Shown: positions 26,464 to 34,960, counted from the stretch's first letter. The stretch is 64,000 bases of DNA from Pseudoruegeria sp. HB172150 (GCF_013184805.1 NZ_JAATNG010000001.1:1302001-1366000); one strand, 5' to 3'. Numbers and translations: made by a program. Notes: generated from the letters alone by a model not told the origin.

Positions 26464-26856
26464 ATGTACCTAACCCCCTACGAACGCTCAAAGGTCCATG
26501 TCTCTTTGACCGAGGCATTGAGCGACCCAAAAGACCCATTCGCCGCACCTTGCGAAAAGGATCGTCGCGCCGCGCTGGCGGAGGCGATTGCCTACGCGGA
26601 CACTGGAAACCTTGGCAGCCTCGCGACGATCTTCAGTTTAGCTGAAGCAATTGACGTCTACGTGTTCGAGATCACAGGCGGACCTGCCAGCGGTGTCAAG
26701 CTGGACACGCGGGAATTGAAGAAGAAGTACGGCGCAGCGACTGTGAATCTTGCCCTCAAGTTGGCTGGTCACAGCGCGGCAGCCTTTCATCACCGGCGTC
26801 AGCCGGACGTGACAATTCCAACGAAGATCCTGTCCGAATGGTACGATGATGGGTAA
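26464..26856 (+). CDS. Element protein, unknown
   Basis: A 130-residue protein starting MYLTPYERSKVHVSLTEAL. It is helical and acidic in the first half, with a later stretch VKLDTRELKKKYGAATVNLALKLAG that could bind DNA or a partner. A four-codon frame (ATG at 26449, MKAT, stop) ends in TGAATG so that its stop abuts this start; GGAG precedes it. Translation may therefore be re-initiated here. No family is recognised. Confidence 0.65.
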   Translation: MYLTPYERSKVHVSLTEALSDPKDPFAAPCEKDRRAALAEAIAYADTGNLGSLATIFSLAEAIDVYVFEITGGPASGVKLDTRELKKKYGAATVNLALKLAGHSAAAFHHRRQPDVTIPTKILSEWYDDG

Positions 26857-27001
26857 CGAATACTATCAGGTTGGTAATAATACTCACGCAAATTCGCAGA
26901 CTCTTTTCAATATGTCGTTGGAGGTTCTTTGCGGCACGCTGGATGTAGTCAGGTGGGTTGCAATGTGCCAAATTATGATTGACGAGCGTGCGAAAAGCTG
27001 A
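26846..27001 (+). CDS. 51-residue small element protein
   Basis: A short frame overlapping the previous gene's end by 11 bases, with two consecutive ATGs. The peptide starts MMGNEYYQVGNNTHANSQTL and ends RWVAMCQIMIDERAKS, with a possible amphipathic helix in the second half. Evidence is its coupling and the terminator-like hairpin 46 bases after its stop. It may be non-coding. Confidence 0.45.
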   Translation: MMGNEYYQVGNNTHANSQTLFNMSLEVLCGTLDVVRWVAMCQIMIDERAKS

Positions 27002-27046
27002 ATCTGCAAATCATTGACTCGAGCGAATCGGCTCGCTAGATACAAG

Positions 27047-27082
27047 AAGACCGCCGCCCCCGGCTAGAAGGGCGACGGTCTT
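27047..27082 (+). terminator. Terminator-like hairpin ending the small-gene operon
   Basis: AAGACCGCCGCCC (27047-27059) pairs with GGGCGACGGTCTT (27070-27082), 12 of 13 positions, with a 10-base loop. It is followed by ATAC rather than a T tract. Its position after the last small gene fits a terminator. Confidence 0.6.
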
Positions 27083-27100
27083 ATACTATGAACACGATCT

Positions 27101-27137
27101 ATATACAGTATATCGCCGAAAAGTTCAAGCTGTATAT
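27101..27137. promoter_or_regulatory. Palindromic operator ATATACAGTATAT
   Basis: ATATAC-A-GTATAT (27101-27113) is a perfect palindrome, and CTGTATAT (27130-27137) is an inverted half copy. It lies upstream of the primase gene and contains ACAGTA, also found in the operator at 23615-23630. It probably overlaps a promoter, but no confident -35/-10 pair can be chosen. Confidence 0.5.
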
Positions 27138-27191
27138 GGTCGAAAACCAAGGGTTAACGGCTAAGAATGCTCTTCATCGCTTCTCCTAGAT

Positions 27192-27297
27192 CATGATGCT
27201 TCGCGCCCGCGTCTAAGCGGGAGCGAAAACATCATGGTCGATGCCGTCGGATGGTCCGGCGGTGGTGTTGGCTGCCGTCAGATACGGCAGCGGCATC
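27192..27297 (+). ncRNA. Hairpin-rich 5' leader of the primase gene
   Basis: Two folded units precede the gene. Unit one (27192-27236): CATGATG and CATCATG at the base with inner TCGC/GCGA and CCCGC/GCGGG pairs. Unit two (27240-27297): an outer GATGCCG/CGGCATC stem enclosing CGGA-TGG-TCCG and an 8-base perfect stem GCTGCCGT/ACGGCAGC with 5-base loop. The outer stem ends 3 bases before an ATG (27301). Folding of this leader could control translation of the replication protein, as in plasmid copy control, but this is inference. Confidence 0.5.
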
Positions 27298-27312
27298 TTT
27301 ATGGAGAAGACT

Positions 27313-30300
27313 ATGAACAAACATTCCAATGACGACTTCGAGCTGATCGAGTCTGAGCCCCAGTACATGAACGACGCCGAACTGCTCGGGACAGACCATC
27401 CCAACATGCAGGAAATGTTGGCGCGACCGTTCGTCTGTATGACTGGCGACCTCTACGGCGCCCGCGACCGGCGCAACACGCAAGACGGCGACTGGAAGCG
27501 CGTGGAAATGCCGTTGCTGGCTTGGCTTCAAGGCGCGGAAAAAGGCAAGCGAACGTGGGGCCTGACGCGTCACCCTGAGAACAAGAGCAAAGAGGGCGCC
27601 TCCATCGTTCTGGTGGATGCAATCGACGGCGCACGGACGGATAGTGCGATCAAGACCATGTATGCGGTCGGACTCGACATCGACTCCGGTGCATCGCTGG
27701 ATTTCGTGCTCGACAAGCTGGAAGACCTTGGGCTCTTCGCTATCGTCTACACGTCGCACAGTCACGGCAAGGACACGCTGACGCTCAAGCATGACGACAT
27801 CATGCGCAAGCTCAAGCTCAAGGAGTCTCCGAATCGCACGCAGATTCAGATGTATCTGCGCGAGCACCACAAGGATCGCTACGACGACGACTTCATCGAG
27901 ACAATCGAGATCGAAGAACTCCGCCACCAGACCAAAGACGGGTTGAAGACGATCCTGAAAACGCGTCCGCTGGACAAGTTTCGCGTGATCCTGCCGCTGT
28001 GGGAACCGGTTGAACTGGCTGACCTCGCACCGACCGTTAAGGAATGGAAGGACGTGTGGGCGGACGCGGTTACAGGCGTCGCCGTGAACATGCTGGGCGT
28101 GTCCTTCGACTCCACGTGCGCCGATGTGAACCGCCTGTTCTTCACACCACGCCACGCGCCGGATGCAGAAGACTGGTACAGCGCCGTTGTGCAGGGGCGC
28201 CCGCTGCGCTTCGAAGACATCGAGCCCTATTCCAAGGACAAGTACGTTCGCAACCGTGGTGGGGATGCCGATCCCTTTGCGGCTGTTGGTGGTGACCACA
28301 AAGCTCAGCGTGAACAGTTCACGACCGAGTCCAGCTTCGACCTGAACGCGTGGCATCGCGACTATAAAGAGCGGTGGCTGGCTGCCGACGTCATTGAGTC
28401 TTTCGCTCACGACAAGGTCCGCGTTGCAGGCGGCGAACGCCCCGGTACCGTGCACCTAGAGTGTCCGTTTGAACACGAGCACTCTAAGCCGGATGGCACC
28501 GCCACCATGGCGATGAATCCGGATGAGAATGAAGCCGGTTACTGGACCATTTTCTGTCGGCACGATTCGTGCCAAGGCCGCAACAAGCTGGAATTCGTCC
28601 GGCAGATGCTGGAAGATGGCTGGTTCGAGGAATCCATCCTGACCGACGAGGAATGGTGCATACCGCTGCCGGATGAAGATCAGGAGCCCGAACCCAAAGA
28701 CGTAGCCGCTACACTCGACAAGAAGTCTAAAGACTCGGCCATCGTGAGCGCTGCGAAAGGCGTGGCGCAGTTCTGTGAAGACGAAGGTTTTTTGGAACGG
28801 CTGATTGACGACATCAGCGCCCGAGTTTCTCAGCGCAAAACGAGTGTGCGCCGTCTTGTCGCGACAGGCATTAAGGAGGCCAAGACTGGATCGCAAATGA
28901 TCGCTGAAGGCGGTTCGGCGGATGGCCAAAACCCGCAAATCATCTTGAACAACTTCCGGGCCAATAGCGATGACGTTCGGAAGGTCATGACGGATCAAGG
29001 TGACGATCCTGTCTTGTTTCACAACATGGGGCGATTGGTGACTGTCGAAACCGATGAGAACGCCAATTTGCGGTTTCAGCAGACGACGCCTGAACGCTTG
29101 AAAGCTCGGATCGAGGATCGGATTGACTTCTATCGGGAGAACGAGAAGGGCGATCTGAAAAATGTCGAGGCCCCGAAAGGCATCGTAAACCGCATATTTC
29201 AGGGGGATCTGACGGAGTATCCGCCGATCCACCGCATTGTCAGCGCGCCGGTCTGCGGCGCCGAAGGTGAACTGGTTCGCGAGGCCGGATACCACAAAAG
29301 TGGGATTCTCTTTCAGCCGAAGCCCGGTGTCACGATCCCCGAGATACCGGAGGAACCGACAGAGGACGAAGTGCACGACGCAGTGCGGAAGCTGGCCGTG
29401 CCGTTTCGGGAGTTTCCGCTGGACGGAATGACGGCCGACGAGTTCGACGCGGCTCTTGAGAACGGCGACGACGTTCCGTCGTTTTGTCATCTGGTGTCCT
29501 TTGGACTGACGCCGATTTGTCGGGATATCATTCCGGGACCGACGCCGATCCACCTTGCGCGCAAGATGAAACCTCGGACCGGCGCGACGACGATTTTGAT
29601 GCACATGGGATACATCGCCACGCTGGACTATGTGGACCCGATGGCGCTGCCGGACTCGAAGGCGGAGGTGGTTAAAACCTTCGTTTCTATGTTGGATGAA
29701 GGCGCACCCTACGGCCTTTTGGACAATCTGTCGTCGGCGGGTGAAATTGAATCCGACGAAGCCGCCTCCGTTGTGACCGCCTATCCGTACTACAAGGCCC
29801 GGCGGTTGAACCACTCCGCCATGATCAAGGCATCGGTGAAGATCACGTGGGGTGCCACGGGAAACAAGACGGCGTTGTCGCCACAGCTTGCCGAACGGAC
29901 GCTCTTGATCCAACTCGACCCGAAGATGGAGCACCCGGAAGACCGCAAGTTTAGCCTTAACCTGAGCGACCACATCCCCCGGCATGCGGGCGAATATCTG
30001 TACTGCTTGCTGGTGCTTGTTCAAAACTGGAAGGCTAAGGGCTGCCCGAAATGGGAAGGGCAGTCGCTGGGAGGCTTCAAGTCCCACGCAGAGGTGATCG
30101 GTGGCATTCTGGAAGCCGCAGGCATTCGCGGTTTTATGAAGAACCGGGGCAAGCTGAAAGCTATTGCCAAGACGGAAGAGCCGACTTCCGCTTTGCTGGA
30201 TGCCGCCATTGCCGCACATCACGCCGTGCCCGGTGGCAAAGCAGGTGTCCTGTTCCGTGCATGGGGAACCCAACCGCCGCCGAAAAAGATCAAGAACGAT

Positions 30301-30612
30301 GCGGGTGAGTTCATTCCGTACGAATACGCCGACCATCATGTTGTGGCGATCCGGGATCTTCTGAACGAACACGAAATCGCACTGAAGAACCTCGGATGGG
30401 TCAAAGCAGACAGTGACGGGGCTATTTTCTACCCTGAGAAGGCCAAGCAATCCGTGTCTCAGATGGTGGCTGGACTTACTGACGACGTTCGCGAATGGGA
30501 CGCCAGCAAGACCGATAGCGAGAACCAGCATGGGCGGTATCAGGTTCAAAAGGTACGTGATGATCAGCATGGAGCGCTGTACGAACTGGTGCAGTTGCCG
30601 CCGTTCGAGTGA
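27313..30612 (+). CDS. Large primase/helicase-like replication protein
   Basis: A 1,099-residue protein. The N-terminal part looks like an archaeo-eukaryotic primase-polymerase: GLDIDSG (D122, D124), TSHSHGK at about 147-153, KFRVILPLW near 222-230 and DVNRLFFTPRHAP at 271-283. A zinc-ribbon-like segment follows (CPFEHEH near 384 and CRHDSCQG near 417). The C-terminal half resembles the SF3/DUF3987-like helicases of phages and plasmids: RTGATT near 755-760 where Walker A is expected, LLDNLSS near 802 (Walker B-like), and an arginine-finger-like LAERTLLIQLDP. The Walker lysine is replaced by alanine. The ATG at 27313 has a GGAGAAG site; earlier in-frame ATGs lie in the structured leader. Iterons follow directly. 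Confidence 0.7.
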   Translation: MNKHSNDDFELIESEPQYMNDAELLGTDHPNMQEMLARPFVCMTGDLYGARDRRNTQDGDWKRVEMPLLAWLQGAEKGKRTWGLTRHPENKSKEGASIVLVDAIDGARTDSAIKTMYAVGLDIDSGASLDFVLDKLEDLGLFAIVYTSHSHGKDTLTLKHDDIMRKLKLKESPNRTQIQMYLREHHKDRYDDDFIETIEIEELRHQTKDGLKTILKTRPLDKFRVILPLWEPVELADLAPTVKEWKDVWADAVTGVAVNMLGVSFDSTCADVNRLFFTPRHAPDAEDWYSAVVQGRPLRFEDIEPYSKDKYVRNRGGDADPFAAVGGDHKAQREQFTTESSFDLNAWHRDYKERWLAADVIESFAHDKVRVAGGERPGTVHLECPFEHEHSKPDGTATMAMNPDENEAGYWTIFCRHDSCQGRNKLEFVRQMLEDGWFEESILTDEEWCIPLPDEDQEPEPKDVAATLDKKSKDSAIVSAAKGVAQFCEDEGFLERLIDDISARVSQRKTSVRRLVATGIKEAKTGSQMIAEGGSADGQNPQIILNNFRANSDDVRKVMTDQGDDPVLFHNMGRLVTVETDENANLRFQQTTPERLKARIEDRIDFYRENEKGDLKNVEAPKGIVNRIFQGDLTEYPPIHRIVSAPVCGAEGELVREAGYHKSGILFQPKPGVTIPEIPEEPTEDEVHDAVRKLAVPFREFPLDGMTADEFDAALENGDDVPSFCHLVSFGLTPICRDIIPGPTPIHLARKMKPRTGATTILMHMGYIATLDYVDPMALPDSKAEVVKTFVSMLDEGAPYGLLDNLSSAGEIESDEAASVVTAYPYYKARRLNHSAMIKASVKITWGATGNKTALSPQLAERTLLIQLDPKMEHPEDRKFSLNLSDHIPRHAGEYLYCLLVLVQNWKAKGCPKWEGQSLGGFKSHAEVIGGILEAAGIRGFMKNRGKLKAIAKTEEPTSALLDAAIAAHHAVPGGKAGVLFRAWGTQPPPKKIKNDAGEFIPYEYADHHVVAIRDLLNEHEIALKNLGWVKADSDGAIFYPEKAKQSVSQMVAGLTDDVREWDASKTDSENQHGRYQVQKVRDDQHGALYELVQLPPFE

Positions 30613-30633
30613 TGTTGGGGCGCGTCAGCGCCT

Positions 30634-30969
30634 GCTGGTAGGTGGCTGGTAGGTGTGGCTCCCACCCGCGTTTTTTGCGCCCGCCGATGATTTGTTGCGA
30701 TGTGTGCGCTGGTAGGTCCGAACCTACCAGCGACCTACCAGCCACCTACCAGCAACTATTTCTTAATGTTTTCAGATGGGTAATGGTTCAACTGGTAGGA
30801 TTTAGTCCGCTGGTAGGTGTTTGAAGGATTCTCTGTGATCTAAGTATTTTTAGGGAGCGAGGCTACTTATAGTGCATTTTTGCACAGAACCACGACTTCG
30901 CCACCTTTATTGTGCGGCGCTCGCTGAAAAATTGGAGGCACTACCCGGCATACGCACAGACCTACCAGC
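30634..30969. repeat. Iteron array, likely replication origin
   Basis: Nine copies of the 10-base unit GCTGGTAGGT or its complement: forward at 30634, 30645, 30708, 30791 (ACTGGTAGGA, variant) and 30809; reverse at 30722, 30733, 30744 and 30960. Eight are exact. Spacing is 11 bases in the tandem runs; the copies at 30708 and 30722 form a perfect inverted pair around 4 bases. The gap from 30613 to 30980 holds nothing else except a short hairpin at 30872-30885. Such arrays next to a replication gene define iteron origins. Confidence 0.8.
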
Positions 30970-30980
30970 ACCAGCGAAGC

Positions 30981-32282
30981 CTAGCGATCTAGAAACATGT
31001 GCACCGAAAAGCCCGAATGCTGATCGACTTGAACTGGACGGAACGGCCAAAAATCGCGCAGCACTTCTGCATGTGGATGGCCGTAATTATGGCGAGGGTC
31101 AGAGCTAAAGACACTGTTTGATGGCAACACTGCCGCTGCAAGTCCGTCGTGCCAATTCGCAAGCGCTCCGTGGTGAGCTACTTGAAAGACGCTAGTTCCT
31201 ACTGCGCGGCCAGCATTGAGATAGCTCTTCAGATTGTTCCATTTCGACGCGTTGCTCAAGTTCCCGTCGCCGGTCAACAGGATTGCCCCTCTCGTTTCGA
31301 ATTCTTTCCAACAACCACATGTGCCGATTAGTCGGTGATATGGCCAATCACACTCACAAAATCGTTGTCCTTTCCACGTGCCAACGGCGCCGCCATAAAG
31401 CATCAAGCTGACTTCATTAGTTGAGGCGCGACCGAAATGCGCCTCATAGTACCGCCTTAATTTCGCAAGGGCTTCTTCACGATCATCATCGGCACTATTC
31501 AGTAAACTCTCGCGAAGGTAAGACACCATGTTGGCGAACCCCTTAGCATCTTTCGGACATGTGTCTGGATCGTTATAGGGCACAAACTCCCACACCCCAT
31601 GAAGTACCGGGATGGATTTTCCGGATTCAAGTATCCTTACTCGCTCAACTGAATTCTTCCCAGAGACGTCCAAGTCATTCAGACCTGACTCCGAAATGCC
31701 GTCACCGGGCCCGTCATCCTTTTCCCGATCTTCAGAATCTTCCAATGTCGGAGGTGGGAAGATGGGTTCGGGTCTGATGGGCGGTCCGTCTCCTTCGGAC
31801 GGTCGAACAAACAACACACGATCAAAACGGCCGTCGGCTTCTTGTGTTAGGTACAAGACCGGATCGACGAAGAACAGCATCTCAGCATCATCCTCCCGAA
31901 GTCCCTGATCAAAGCCAATCAATAGACGACGCCACAGGTGAGCCCACGGCAGCATAACAGTTTTGGCGCCAACTTGTCCGAGTAATTCGACCAAACCGCT
32001 AATGTGGTCATTGTGGAAATGCGATATTGTCAATAGATCAATTCTCTCACCGGCACAGCCGATTTTTACTCTTTCGATTGCGTTGGTAACGAGGCGTTTT
32101 GAAGTGGTGGAGCCACAGTCATAAACCCAGAGGTAAGGCCCAAGGTGATGCGGTTCAGGCTTTCCTTGGTATTTGAAGCTCCGCCCAGTTCTTTTCGATG
32201 GTGGTGTGAATCTTATTGATCCAGTTGTGAACAGCCCCTGACCGACCGGATAGAATTGATGTACTATACAGATTTCAGCCAC
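30981..32282 (-). CDS. MBL-fold hydrolase, ComEC/Rec2-like
   Basis: A 433-residue protein with a metallo-beta-lactamase fold. The metal-binding motif is HFHNDH (H88, H90, D92, H93), with DCGS (55-58) before it, LLTGDGN and VFQVAHHGA later, and a final HNYGHPH segment. It opens FYPVGQG, as in ComEC/Rec2-type nuclease domains. A long insertion rich in acidic residues separates the halves. No signal peptide or membrane helices. Stand-alone MBL proteins occur in several defence loci, but there is no partner gene here. It is the only leftward gene in the centre of the element. Confidence 0.75.
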   Translation of the reverse strand: MAEICIVHQFYPVGQGLFTTGSIRFTPPSKRTGRSFKYQGKPEPHHLGPYLWVYDCGSTTSKRLVTNAIERVKIGCAGERIDLLTISHFHNDHISGLVELLGQVGAKTVMLPWAHLWRRLLIGFDQGLREDDAEMLFFVDPVLYLTQEADGRFDRVLFVRPSEGDGPPIRPEPIFPPPTLEDSEDREKDDGPGDGISESGLNDLDVSGKNSVERVRILESGKSIPVLHGVWEFVPYNDPDTCPKDAKGFANMVSYLRESLLNSADDDREEALAKLRRYYEAHFGRASTNEVSLMLYGGAVGTWKGQRFCECDWPYHRLIGTCGCWKEFETRGAILLTGDGNLSNASKWNNLKSYLNAGRAVGTSVFQVAHHGALANWHDGLAAAVLPSNSVFSSDPRHNYGHPHAEVLRDFWPFRPVQVDQHSGFSVHMFLDR

Positions 32283-32924
32283 GTGACGATCTTTCCTTTC
32301 CGTTTCTCAACCACATTTAGCAGTTGATTCAGCCTTGTTCCAACCTGTTAGTAAAGGCGAAATACTTCGATTGTGTCGGAGTTTTGGTCAGATGAGCACC
32401 TTTGTTTGGTCACACTGCCGACGGTGAAAAACCAACATTAAGTCGCTGCGGGAGACTTGGTTGAAATAAAAGTTCACCGTTACGAGTTTTGCGCAATAAT
32501 TTCTCAAATTATCTTGGCTTAATCGCGAACCAAGATGCAATCCGTTTTGACGTTTTGACGTTTTGACGTTTTTCCGTTTTGGCAAGATCAAATCACAATT
32601 TTGAAATTCCGCCTAAACCAACCGCCATTCCGATCTTCTCGAAACTGCAGGAGAATAGGTCCGTATCGGTTCTATGGTGACGTTGGGTATGCGATAGTAT
32701 GCCGAATCGGCTTATTTCGGCTGAAGTCGAGTCAAGACAATTATTTTCGGCCAATAATAGTAAATCACGTATACGAGATTAACAGAATCGGTTAAGCTGA
32801 TTGTCGTCATTTCGGTTAACAGGAGGCGCTTTTGAGAGCGCCGCCTTAGCCTCCCAGAATGCTAGGAGATAATCCTCCGACCCAGTTAGGAACCGGCGAG
32901 GCGTTAGGAGAAGGTGGTGGCAGT
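32283..32924. other. AT-rich non-coding gap with tandem repeat
   Basis: No convincing gene. At 32543-32580 the unit CGTTTTGA is repeated three times, followed by partial copies. The MBL gene's promoter and that of the serine recombinase must lie in this region, since the two diverge. GC is clearly lower than in the flanking chromosome. Confidence 0.6.
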
Positions 32925-33608
32925 ATGGAAACGTATGTTTATCGCAGAGTTTCGAGCCTTGATCAGATCGAGGGAACGTCCCTCAATGAACAAAGCCGTA
33001 AATGCTTGGCAACGGCAGTTATAGGTGACTTGGTGGTCACCCGAACCTTCACTGATGCCGGAATCAGCGGTGCAACGCCTCTCTGTGAACGTCCTGCGGG
33101 CGCTGACATGCTCGCCACCGTCCAACCCGGTGACACGATCATCGCATACAAGATCGACCGCTTATTCCGAAACAGCGCTGACGCGCTCTCGACCGTCGAG
33201 GAATGGAAGAAGCTGGGAATACAACTGATTATCGCCGACTTCGGCGCGGACCCTGTGACAGAGAACGGTACTTCCAAGCTGTTGTTCGGTATCCTCAGCA
33301 TGGTTGCTGAATTTGAACGTGACATCCTTCGCCAACGTGTCTCGGAGGGCAGGGCGGCCAAGAAGGCCGCTGGCGGCCATATAGGTGGCTCTGCACCGTT
33401 CGGATACCGGAAGCTCGGGAAAGGCCGTGATGCCATACTGGAAGCGATCCCCGCCGAACAGGAGGCCATCAAGTCGATGGTTGCCATGCAAGAACGCGGC
33501 ATGACGTTGAGGGAGATCAGCGCTGCGCTGAAAGCCGATGGCCACCAGCTCTCGCATGTGTCTGTCGGGAAGGTGCTCAAGCGCCAAGAGGCACAACTAT
33601 GCAGCTAG
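32925..33608 (+). CDS. Serine recombinase of the resolvase/invertase type
   Basis: A 227-residue small serine recombinase. Catalytic serine is S10 in YRRVSSLDQ; the conserved active-site region continues with DAGISGATPLCERPAGADML, YKIDRLFRNSADAL and MVAEFERDILRQRVSEGRA. The C-terminal helix-turn-helix is MTLREISAALKADGHQLSHVSVGKVL. The start is METYVYRR; an upstream ATG at 32859 is less likely because the fold begins here. It may resolve multimers of the element or invert a segment; no clear pair of crossover sites was identified. Confidence 0.88.
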   Translation: METYVYRRVSSLDQIEGTSLNEQSRKCLATAVIGDLVVTRTFTDAGISGATPLCERPAGADMLATVQPGDTIIAYKIDRLFRNSADALSTVEEWKKLGIQLIIADFGADPVTENGTSKLLFGILSMVAEFERDILRQRVSEGRAAKKAAGGHIGGSAPFGYRKLGKGRDAILEAIPAEQEAIKSMVAMQERGMTLREISAALKADGHQLSHVSVGKVLKRQEAQLCS

Positions 33609-33658
33609 TGACACTTGTTCTACTGATCGCAGTATACATCGTTCTTGGGCATGTCTGA
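33599..33658 (+). CDS. 19-residue hydrophobic peptide
   Basis: A tiny frame overlapping the end of the recombinase gene, with AGAGG at good spacing before the ATG. The peptide MQLVTLVLLIAVYIVLGHV is one hydrophobic segment that could span the membrane. It could be a small membrane protein or a leader; coding is unproven. Confidence 0.3.
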   Translation: MQLVTLVLLIAVYIVLGHV

Positions 33659-34321
33659 CCCGACCGCCTAACGGCGGCCAGCATGAACGCGCCAACATCT
33701 GAATGTCGCGACCTAACAACCTAGTCCCTTGGCGAGACGGTAGTCGGTTCACCTTTGAGCATATGACGTTGAAAGATGGATGCTGTCACGACTGATGGCT
33801 TAAGACGTCCCGCGTCAGCGGGAAATCAGAGTCACTTTAACTGTATGGCATTATTGAACATATTGGGGGCTCCACGAGGGTATTCCCCCCGGCGCCCCCG
33901 ATCCGGGCCACACGGCGTGTGCATGTAGGTTTAGTCGCGATAGGTTCGCTAGGACGCGTTCCACACCAACCGCAGGGGATCCAGACTAGCGTATTGGTAA
34001 CCCCGCCTGAGCCGTTCAGCCGTCAGAATTTCTCCGAATTTTGGGCTCGGTTAGCCCCCTGAAGTTGTTGACCGCTTTGGCCGCCTCCTGTTCAAAAGGG
34101 AAACAATGACGAAAGAAAGGAGTTATTTTATCAAAATAACCGTGTAAGGAAAATATTTTTCGATCTGTTCGTAAGATTTAAAACTCAAAAAGATGTTGTT
34201 TCTAAACGAAAACCCATTTCTTCTGCTTCGAACCTACATCCGAATAAATCAATCCCTCTTTATGGGAACTATGTTAGCCTTTATTTGATCCTCATCTTTA
34301 ACAAGAGAGGAGAATTTTACA
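33659..34321. other. Non-coding, hairpin-dense region
   Basis: No gene is visible. Strong short hairpins occur at 33862-33902 (ATTGGGGGC paired with GCCCCCGAT), 33909-33921 (CACAC/GTGTG), near 33810 (TCCCGC/GCGGGA), and 34122-34140 (GTTATTTT/AAAATAAC). The segment from 34005 to about 34080 resembles 34955 to about 35030. It may hold a structured RNA or a recombination or regulatory site. Confidence 0.5.
34005..34080 (+). repeat. Direct repeat copy 1
   Basis: Begins GCCTGAGCCGTTCAGCCGTC and ends near GTTGACCGC. About 75 bases, aligned without gaps to copy 2 at 34955, with blocks of identity separated by substitutions. Each copy ends upstream of a rightward gene (34322 and 35062). Confidence 0.55.
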
Positions 34322-34960
34322 TTGGAGAGCAAACACGACCGTTGCAAACTTTTGGGAACCGCCGATCTTAAAGAGCGCGGATGGACCGACGGCTTGATGA
34401 AGAGGCACTTGCCTGATCCCGACGACTACCGCGACAATCCTCACTACAAGTGCGCGTCGCCGATGAAATTTTGGCTTATAAGCACCATCAAAAAAATCGA
34501 ACGGCGCAAGAGCTTCCAAGAGGATGCAGCGCGCAGTCTCAAACGGTCGGTGTCCGCGAAAATGGCCGCACCGAAAGCCAAAGAGACGCGCGCCAAGGCG
34601 TTGCAACATGACGTTGAATCTATTCTGCCGGAAGCACTTCGGGACGGGCTGTTGTTTGATACACCGTCGCTCAAAGCCGTAGAAATTGCGGTTATCGAGC
34701 AGTTGCGTGACCCGCACCACCGCAATCTGGTGAACTATCTGCGGCATGAGTGCACGGCATACGATTACTATTCGCAGTTTCTGTATGGTGCTGCGCTGGA
34801 CGAATATCGCGGCGCAGTGTTGGACTCCATCGCCAAGGAGTACAAGCGCTTGGCCTGTGAATGCGCCAAACAGAAAGACGCTTGGGTACAAACCCGAAGT
34901 GAAGGGCAGGTTGCCTACAAGGTCGCGCGTGGCAAGAAACTCGGACTGATCCTCGCCTGA
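34322..34960 (+). CDS. Element protein, unknown
   Basis: A 212-residue basic protein with a TTG start preceded by AGAGGAG about 9 bases upstream. Early segment TADLKERGWTDGLMKRHLPDPD is a small motif found in phage and plasmid proteins (a short DNA-binding-like region). The rest is helical with Lys/Arg-rich stretches. Its last codons form the first bases of direct repeat copy 2. No function is assigned. Confidence 0.65.
   Translation: MESKHDRCKLLGTADLKERGWTDGLMKRHLPDPDDYRDNPHYKCASPMKFWLISTIKKIERRKSFQEDAARSLKRSVSAKMAAPKAKETRAKALQHDVESILPEALRDGLLFDTPSLKAVEIAVIEQLRDPHHRNLVNYLRHECTAYDYYSQFLYGAALDEYRGAVLDSIAKEYKRLACECAKQKDAWVQTRSEGQVAYKVARGKKLGLILA

Noticed and set aside
28456-30570. 704-codon open frame opposite the primase/helicase gene
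   Set aside because: No ribosome site or recognisable motif, and its composition mirrors the plus-strand coding sequence.
32543-32580. Tandem CGTTTTGA repeats considered as a CRISPR or iteron array
   Set aside because: Units are contiguous 8-base repeats without spacers, imperfect at the end, and only three to four copies; more likely simple-sequence expansion.
33840-33925. Hairpin region considered as tmRNA or another known RNA
   Set aside because: It lacks tRNA-like ends, the resume codon and a tag reading frame; no known RNA family could be matched by eye.
34106-34147. 13-codon frame before the gene at 34322
   Set aside because: Too short and ends inside the AT-rich palindrome; nothing supports translation.
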